Below are positions 32,294-36,846 of a DNA stretch of 36,846 nt, piece by piece. The stretch lies in assembly GCA_024689005.1 (NCBI GenBank), contig JAILDU010000073.1, forward strand, positions 1 through 36,846, given 5' to 3'. Each line of letters starts with the position of its first letter. Position 1 is the first letter of the stretch. The DNA comes from Paludibacteraceae bacterium. GTDB taxonomy: Bacteria > Bacteroidota > Bacteroidia > Bacteroidales > Paludibacteraceae. The translations under genes and the position numbers were made by a program. The notes below the pieces were generated by a model, which ran no database searches, was not told the DNA's origin, and saw nothing but the letters and a program-made list of their open reading frames with translations.

Positions 32294-32316
32294 TAACTAT
32301 CATTTAACAACTATCA

Positions 32317-32343
32317 CAAAGCCGCCTTTTCGGGCGGTTTTGT
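32317..32343 (+). terminator. Intrinsic terminator of the secreted-protein run
   Basis: CAAA-GCCGCC at 32317-32326 pairs with GGCGG-TTTTG around 32333-32342, followed by more T/G. The stem is GC-rich and ends in a short T-tract. Confidence 0.8.
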
Positions 32344-32351
32344 GTGTTTAT

Positions 32352-32491
32352 AAACCCCGATAAAACCCCGACAAAACCCCGATGGAATTACGACTCGTTT
32401 ACGGGATAGATACGGGACAGATACGGGACGGATACGGGACGATAGAAAGTCATGCGAGAGTCATATGAGAGTCATATGAGAGTCATAGAAC
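32352..32491. repeat. Three successive 11-bp tandem arrays
   Basis: Array A 32352-32384: AAACCCCGATA, AAACCCCGACA, AAACCCCGATG. Array B 32400-32443: TACGGGATAGA, TACGGGACAGA, TACGGGACGGA, TACGGGACGAT. Array C 32448-32491: AGTCATGCGAG, AGTCATATGAG, AGTCATATGAG, AGTCATAGAAC. Each unit is exactly 11 bp, yet the three are unrelated in sequence. The gap 32294-32702 holds no gene besides these and two promoters. Confidence 0.92.
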
Positions 32492-32544
32492 GGGCAACGT
32501 TCGATGCAATATAGAGGAAATCGTTAAAATCCCAACATTAAGGG

Positions 32545-32576
32545 ATTGTGTGTATCAAAAGAAAGCAGTACTTTTG
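32545..32576 (+). promoter_or_regulatory. Upstream of two tandem promoters before the broken gene
   Basis: ATTG at 32545-32548 (one mismatch), 20 bp, then a perfect TACTTTTG at 32569-32576. Confidence 0.65.
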
Positions 32577-32631
32577 CGTCAAATTCTGAAGTCTTTTTTT
32601 AAATTGGAAAACGAACATTTTTTTGCAAATA

Positions 32632-32663
32632 TTTGGATATATACAGAAATTGTATTATCTTTG
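32632..32663 (+). promoter_or_regulatory. Downstream promoter before the broken gene
   Basis: TTTGGATATAT with TTTG at 32632-32635, 20 bp, then TATCTTTG at 32656-32663. The start is expected near 32670, ~33 nt before the ATG at 32703. Confidence 0.78.
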
Positions 32664-32702
32664 CAGCGGTAATTAACTAACAAAAATAATTATAATAAGG
32701 TT

Positions 32703-33019
32703 ATGAATAAAAAGTTTATTCTATTGGTATTGGTGCTGCTTATTTACTCCTCATTCACTCATGTAAAAGCACAACTGACCGTTCTTGAAAACGGTAATGT
32801 AGGAGTACATCTTGACGAGAGCGTAGAACCCAAGTCGTTTTTGTCTGTCGGGTAGTGCCGGAACAGGGAATGGAAGTGCAAAAAGTATTTCCGAAATTAG
32901 TTCAAGACGGAGATGGTTATTTGAGCGTAAACTATATTGAACTCATTCCATTATTGATACAAGCGGTTCAAGAACTTTCTGTAAAAGTAGAGAACCAAAA
33001 TAAGCAAATAAAGGAGTAG
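32703..33019 (+). pseudogene. Broken endosialidase-chaperone (tail-fibre-like) surface protein gene
   Basis: ATG at 32703 gives a signal peptide (MNKKFILLVLVLLIYSSFTH), then AQLTVLENGNVGVHLDESVEP, and stops after 50 codons (TAG at 32853). Immediately after, in another frame, PEQGMEVQKVFPKLVQD and GYLSVNYIELIPLLIQAVQEL run to a stop at 33017. The latter is the C-terminal end of the peptidase-S74-type intramolecular chaperone domain common in Bacteroidetes. The gene has thus lost its middle and its frame, keeping only both ends. It retains a good promoter and sits 7 bp upstream of an intact lipoprotein gene, so it may still act as a transcribed leader. Confidence 0.7.
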
Positions 33020-33026
33020 TAAAGCT

Positions 33027-33635
33027 ATGAAAAAGACTATTATTCCACTAATGGGTATCGCTATATGCCTATTATGTACATCATGTCCTCATCATTTCAT
33101 ATACCTTGATGAGTCAAATATAAGCGGAAAGTTATGCTATTCAGTCAATCCGTTCGATCCCGAGGACACTATTATTTGTATTAAAAACGTGTATATTTCG
33201 TTCACTTGTCACGATCAGGAATACTGTTCCGCCACGAGAGACCTGTTGTCTCAATTCGGCGGAGCACTAACTGATTGCAAATTTCACCAATCTGATGTTA
33301 ATGATCATCATTGGGAATTTATTTCCCCAAAAGAGATGTGCTTTTATCCTATCTGTAACGGGCAGTTTATTTCCATGATAGACACGGAAACAGGTATATT
33401 GGCAGATTCCATCAACCTATCGTATAGAAATGTGACGATATTTATTAAGCAAAGGACAAAGGGAAACAATGATGAGTCTAAACTATACATGGGTGATTTT
33501 GTATCTTATTTGGGAAGTGACTTTATGAAGCCCAAATTCATTACAGATTCTGTTACACCAATAGGGGATAGAATTGTATGTTTTGATGGTCATGATGGGC
33601 CTTATCTAACTGCACCTATAGAATTACAAAAATAG
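33027..33635 (+). CDS. Orphan lipoprotein
   Basis: A 202-residue protein with lipobox LCTSC (Cys ~20). I do not recognise the family. The body has several Cys residues (SFTCHDQEYCSATRDLL, ALTDCKFHQ, EMCFYPICNGQF) that could pair as disulfides outside the membrane. It starts 7 bp after the broken gene, whose stop region provides AAGGAG at 33011-33016 as a plausible ribosome-binding site, so it depends on the same promoters (32545-32663). Confidence 0.72.
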   Translation: MKKTIIPLMGIAICLLCTSCPHHFIYLDESNISGKLCYSVNPFDPEDTIICIKNVYISFTCHDQEYCSATRDLLSQFGGALTDCKFHQSDVNDHHWEFISPKEMCFYPICNGQFISMIDTETGILADSINLSYRNVTIFIKQRTKGNNDESKLYMGDFVSYLGSDFMKPKFITDSVTPIGDRIVCFDGHDGPYLTAPIELQK

Positions 33636-33647
33636 GAAATTACTGAG

Positions 33648-33794
33648 ATGAGATATAGAAAAATACTACATTGCCTCTTATGGGCACATCTATTATTCAT
33701 CTGCCTTCCTATATCGGCAGAAAATATATCAGAGGAGGAATACGCACAGATGAAATTGGATTTAGACTATACACGGGATATCCAATGTCTTTAA
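33648..33794 (+). CDS. 48-residue exported peptide, probably a truncated gene
   Basis: ATG at 33648 lies 12 bp after the previous stop. The product has a basic start (MRYRKILHCLLWAHLLFICL), a cleavage-like PISAEN, then about 25 mainly acidic residues (ISEEEYAQMKLDLDYTRD) and a stop at 33792. In the same frame the sequence stays open after the stop and first reads KSLSKLRDTKKYRK, which looks coding. A nonsense mutation or truncation of a longer exported protein is therefore likely. The family is unknown. Confidence 0.5.
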   Translation: MRYRKILHCLLWAHLLFICLPISAENISEEEYAQMKLDLDYTRDIQCL

Positions 33795-33837
33795 AAATCG
33801 CTGAGTAAACTCCGTGACACAAAAAAGTATCGGAAAA

Positions 33838-33966
33838 TTTGCGCATATGCAATTTTTGTAGTACTTCGAGGACACCGACACGGCTTTGCCGTCCCACCTC
33901 GAAGATACGTTCGCATAGTCGTGCGAACGACAATCCTAATGTGCAAAAATACACGCTTATGCGAAC
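33838..33966 (+). other. Decayed promoter and overlapping hairpins
   Basis: TTTGCGCATAT with TTTG at 33838-33841 is followed after 20 bp by TACTTCGA (33862-33869), two mismatches from a -7 box. Then come an 8-bp stem (33864-33871 with 33897-33904) enclosing a GC hairpin, and a 7-bp hairpin GTTCGCA/TGCGAAC (33909-33915 with 33922-33928). A second copy, TATGCGAAC at 33958-33966, can also pair with GTTCGCATA at 33909-33917. It may be a small structured RNA or a gene remnant. Confidence 0.4.
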
Positions 33967-33991
33967 ATAGACTAATATTTTAGCACAAAGT

Positions 33992-34023
33992 CTTGTTCAT
34001 TCCAAAAATTTGTAGTACCTTTG
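33992..34023 (+). promoter_or_regulatory. Promoter for the Na/phosphate cotransporter
   Basis: CTTG at 33992-33995, 20 bp, then TACCTTTG at 34016-34023. It overlaps the first possible start codon (TTG 34021), which rules that codon out. Confidence 0.75.
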
Positions 34024-34050
34024 CAGCGGATTTTGGTATTAAGTCTATAT

Positions 34051-35757
34051 ATGCAACTTTTACTACAGATTATTACGCTCATCGGTTCCGTAGCGATGCT
34101 CATGTACGGAATGAAGGTGATGAGTGAAGGCCTGCAGAAGATGGCAGGTAGCAAATTGAGTAACGTGCTTGGTACAATGACTACCAACCGTTTCTCAGGC
34201 GTGCTAACCGGAGCGTTTATTACCGCAGCAGTTCAATCGTCCACTGCAACAACCGTCATGACAGTGAGTTTCGTTTCTGCGGGAATATTGTCGTTGGCCC
34301 AAGCAATATCGGTTATCATGGGTGCCAATATCGGTACGACGTTCACGGCGTGGATTATGGTATTAGGCGGCGGATCGTTTGACTTACGATTGGTGGTATC
34401 TACTACCATTGTATTGGCCGTTATGCTCATCTACACCAAACGGAATGCCAATTTGGGCGATTTCCTGATCGGTCTCTCGTTCATGTTGCTCGGTTTGACT
34501 ACTTTGAAACTGAACGCAACAGAAATGCACCTGGACCAATTGGCTCCGGTTCGCAATTTCTTCATCGCCACATCCAGTTGGGGTTACGGCAGTTATTTTC
34601 TCTACCTATTGGTGGGCGGTATATTGACATTTGCCGTTCAATCGTCCGCAGCCATCATGGCTATCACCATGACGCTTTGCTCCACGCACGTTTTGCCAAT
34701 AGATATGGGCATATCGCTCGTCTTGGGCGAGAACATCGGAACCACCATCACATCGAACATAGTGGCTCTGTCCGCCTCGACCCAGGCACGCCGTGCCGCA
34801 ATGGCGCACTTGGTATTCAACCTGTTCGGTGTGATCTGGGTGCTGTGCGTTTTCCGTTGGTTCGTAGGCTTTGTGTGCAGTATATGGGGTGTGGAGTTCA
34901 CTCCGGGTGTGCCGTCAGACGTATCGCCGGACAAACTGAATGCCATTTTGGCAACATTCCACACATCGTTCAACCTGCTGAATACGTGCATATTGATTAG
35001 TTTCATCAAGGGAATGGAGAAACTGGTGATGCTCATCATCCCGTCCAATCCGGAGCAGAAAGACACGGACAGCCAATTGCGTTTCATCTCCGGCGGCCTG
35101 ATGTCCACCTCCGAGTTGTCAATCTTGCAGGCATGGAAAGAGGTACATGTTTTTGCTACACGCACCCAGCGGATGATTGGCATGATACACGACCTGTATT
35201 ACGAGAAGGACAATGCGCAGTTTACCAAGGTCTTCTCGCGTATCGAGAAATACGAGGGCATTTGCGACCGAATGGAATATGAGATTGCGCAATACCTGAA
35301 CCAAGTGGCTGACGGTCGTTTGTCCGACCAATCCAAACACGAGGTGCACAAGATGCTACGTATAGTCAGCGAATTGGAGTCCGTCGGCGATGCCAACTAC
35401 AACCTGTCTCGCTGTATTCGTCACAAACATGACTATAAGGTGAAATATACCGAAGAGCAAGATAAGAACGTAGAGATGATGCTTTATCTCGTTACAGGTG
35501 CCGAGACCAAGATGGTGGAAGGCTTGGAGCGCGGTACCATCACCGAAGACGAGTTCATGGAGATGACCAATATGGAGAACGAGATCAATAACTTCCGCGA
35601 TGAACTGAAAGTGCAGAACATGCAGAATATCACCGACAAGAAGTACGACTACTCCACCGGTGTCAACTATATGGATATAGTGCTGGAGATAGAGAAGATG
35701 GGCGACTATATCATCAATGTGGATGAGGCCGTCTATGAGCATAAGCACGATAAATAA
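34051..35757 (+). CDS. Na/phosphate cotransporter with C-terminal PhoU-like domain
   Basis: A 568-residue inner-membrane transporter. The NaPi-II inverted repeat signatures are seen twice: AAVQSSTATTVMTVSFV with GANIGTTFTAW, and FAVQSSAAIMAITMTL with GENIGTTITSN. About eight hydrophobic helices end near residue 330. A cytoplasmic helical PhoU-like region follows (~360-568; LRIVSELESVGDANYNLSR and VLEIEKMGDYIINV carry the ESxGD / EKMGD motifs). It imports inorganic phosphate with sodium; the PhoU part is thought to regulate it. The frame begins at a TTG inside the promoter; the ATG at 34051 is used. Confidence 0.91.
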   Translation: MQLLLQIITLIGSVAMLMYGMKVMSEGLQKMAGSKLSNVLGTMTTNRFSGVLTGAFITAAVQSSTATTVMTVSFVSAGILSLAQAISVIMGANIGTTFTAWIMVLGGGSFDLRLVVSTTIVLAVMLIYTKRNANLGDFLIGLSFMLLGLTTLKLNATEMHLDQLAPVRNFFIATSSWGYGSYFLYLLVGGILTFAVQSSAAIMAITMTLCSTHVLPIDMGISLVLGENIGTTITSNIVALSASTQARRAAMAHLVFNLFGVIWVLCVFRWFVGFVCSIWGVEFTPGVPSDVSPDKLNAILATFHTSFNLLNTCILISFIKGMEKLVMLIIPSNPEQKDTDSQLRFISGGLMSTSELSILQAWKEVHVFATRTQRMIGMIHDLYYEKDNAQFTKVFSRIEKYEGICDRMEYEIAQYLNQVADGRLSDQSKHEVHKMLRIVSELESVGDANYNLSRCIRHKHDYKVKYTEEQDKNVEMMLYLVTGAETKMVEGLERGTITEDEFMEMTNMENEINNFRDELKVQNMQNITDKKYDYSTGVNYMDIVLEIEKMGDYIINVDEAVYEHKHDK

Positions 35758-35799
35758 AGGTTACGGGTTACAGGTTACAGGTTACAGGTTACGGGTTAT
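35758..35799. repeat. 7-bp tandem array (AGGTTAC, 6 copies)
   Basis: AGGTTAC, GGGTTAC, AGGTTAC, AGGTTAC, AGGTTAC, GGGTTAT. It fills the 49-bp gap between the transporter stop and the next ATG and has the same unit and copy number as the array at 4052-4093. Confidence 0.92.
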
Positions 35800-35806
35800 A
35801 GGAAAT

Positions 35807-36846
35807 ATGAAAAAGAATCTTTTAATTATATGTATGGCTCTGTGCGCTATGGGTGTTATGGCCGGCGAAGGAGCCTTGTGCGGCAGATTCTCTGTCAGCG
35901 CCAACACGCAGGTACAATTCTCGCAGGGCAATCTGCAATACCAAGTCAGCACCAAGACTTGGCGTTTTGCAGATAACCAATGGGATGCTTTTGACAAACC
36001 GCTCAGCAAGAATCCCGATTGGCGGGATGTGTTCGTTTGGGGCAGTTCAACCTTTGCTGATTGGGGCAAGAACGCCATCTCCAACGGCGGCAACAACACA
36101 ACCACTTGGCGCACACTCACCGCGACGGAATGGAGATATCTGTTTGATCAACGTGCCAATGCGCATAGTCTCTTTGGCTTAGGCAGCGTAAATGGGGTAA
36201 AGGGTGTTATTCTGTTGCCGGACGATTGGCATCAGCCTGCGGGGATTCCATTCGTTGCCAGCAAGAAAAAAGGACTGCCGACCGGAGACGAACTGGGAGA
36301 GGAGATTCCCGATGATGTGCCAACGTTTTTCGGCGACAATACGTACACGCAGGCCCAATGGGCTGAGATGGAGACGGCCGGCGCAGTATTCTTGCCTGCT
36401 GCGGGTGATAACGGAGGAATGTATAACATGGGCGGCGGATATTGGAGTACGACACCTAAGGGTAAGAACGAGACTTATTCGCTGCAATTCACCACTTTGT
36501 TTTTACAAGCCGATGTTTCTTACCCGCGCAATTTCTACAACAGCGTTCGTTTGGTCAAAGCGGCCGGACCGTGTGAGGCCAAACCGGCTGACGACAGTAC
36601 GCTGAGCGGATACTTCACGGCTGACAATCGCGGCATGAAAGTGCGTTTCTCCCGTGGTAACCTGCGCTACAACGCGGCTAACCGCCAATGGTCGTTTGCC
36701 GCTAACCAATGGGATTATGCGGGTGACGCATCGGATCTGTTCGTTTGGAAGAAAGGCGGATGGGGAGCAGAACCGATTGCTAACGGAGGCAACCAAGCCG
36801 GCCTGTGGCGCACCCTGACAAGCGATCAATGGGCATGGATCATATA
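35807..36846 (+). CDS. Secreted paralogous protein 4 (FISUMP-like), two tandem domains, 3' end outside window
   Basis: The frame is open from ATG 35807 to the window end (346 codons, incomplete). Signal MKKNLLIICMALCAMGVMA. The first copy of the shared domain: FSVSANTQVQFSQGNLQYQ, WRFADNQWDAF, DWGKNAISNGG, WRTLTATEWRYLF, LGSVNGVKGVILLPDDW, AQWAEMETAGAVFLPAAG, NSVRLVKAAG. After a short linker (~258-266) a second copy starts: YFTADNRGMKVRFSRGNL, WSFAANQWDYAG, ANGGNQAGLWRTLTSDQW, where the window ends. It is the only multi-domain member seen here. It follows the transporter gene after a 7-bp array, with no separate promoter visible. Confidence 0.82.
   Translation, partial: MKKNLLIICMALCAMGVMAGEGALCGRFSVSANTQVQFSQGNLQYQVSTKTWRFADNQWDAFDKPLSKNPDWRDVFVWGSSTFADWGKNAISNGGNNTTTWRTLTATEWRYLFDQRANAHSLFGLGSVNGVKGVILLPDDWHQPAGIPFVASKKKGLPTGDELGEEIPDDVPTFFGDNTYTQAQWAEMETAGAVFLPAAGDNGGMYNMGGGYWSTTPKGKNETYSLQFTTLFLQADVSYPRNFYNSVRLVKAAGPCEAKPADDSTLSGYFTADNRGMKVRFSRGNLRYNAANRQWSFAANQWDYAGDASDLFVWKKGGWGAEPIANGGNQAGLWRTLTSDQWAWII

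Overview
The window looks like a chromosomal segment of a Bacteroidales bacterium. Four things point there. Most promoters fit the Bacteroidetes pattern TTTG-N19/20-TAnnTTTG. Shine-Dalgarno sequences are almost absent. The block bamD, rpoZ, coaBC is characteristic of the order. Surface proteins include a BspA-like leucine-rich repeat protein and a small protein with a type IX secretion (T9SS) C-terminal domain. I see no rRNA, tRNA, CRISPR array, insertion sequence or prophage module.

Layout. 1-1074 (minus): the start of a fluoride channel gene (crcB) and an AlkZ-related protein. 1480-4065 (plus): bamD, rpoZ, coaBC. 4096-7635 (minus): a PUR-type nucleic-acid-binding protein and a 947-residue BspA-like protein with internal duplications. 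7864-11314 (plus): two GH13 alpha-amylase-family lipoproteins. 11366-12808 (plus): a broken P-loop gene remnant and an AT-rich orphan lipoprotein. 12910-19895 (minus): a long envelope and lipid/CoA block (small membrane protein, acyl-CoA synthetase, coaX, outer-membrane barrel, TPR protein, lptC, fabG). A near-perfect sigma-54 promoter lies in front of the TPR gene. 20078-23901 (plus): an orphan lipoprotein, a repeat-rich intergenic region, a four-helix-bundle protein and class III fructose-1,6-bisphosphatase. 23932-25315 (minus): a hemolysin III family protein and a membrane protein. 25498-28490 (plus): galK, galM, hsp20. 28645-32293 (plus): a possible 24-residue small protein or leader between a promoter and a terminator, then three paralogous secreted proteins with a T9SS-tailed small protein among them. 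32703-33794 (plus): a broken endosialidase-chaperone-type gene, an orphan lipoprotein and a truncated exported peptide. 34051-36846 (plus): a Na/phosphate cotransporter and the start of a fourth secreted paralogue with two tandem copies of the domain.

How the genes fit together. Housekeeping genes serve outer-membrane assembly (BamD, LptC, the barrel protein), CoA and acyl metabolism (CoaX, CoaBC, FabG, acyl-CoA synthetase), and sugar use (two amylase-like lipoproteins, GalK, GalM, Fbp). The accessory part is a family of secreted proteins with a shared repeat-like domain. These could be cell-surface adhesins or lectin-like proteins, but their function is not shown by the sequence.

Two genome-level patterns stand out. 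First, many promoters share an extended -33 element (TTTGCATAT) at almost always exactly 20 bp from TAnnTTTG. Second, intergenic regions are filled with short tandem arrays whose units are 7, 8 or 11 bp, typically 3-6 copies, with unrelated unit sequences at different sites.
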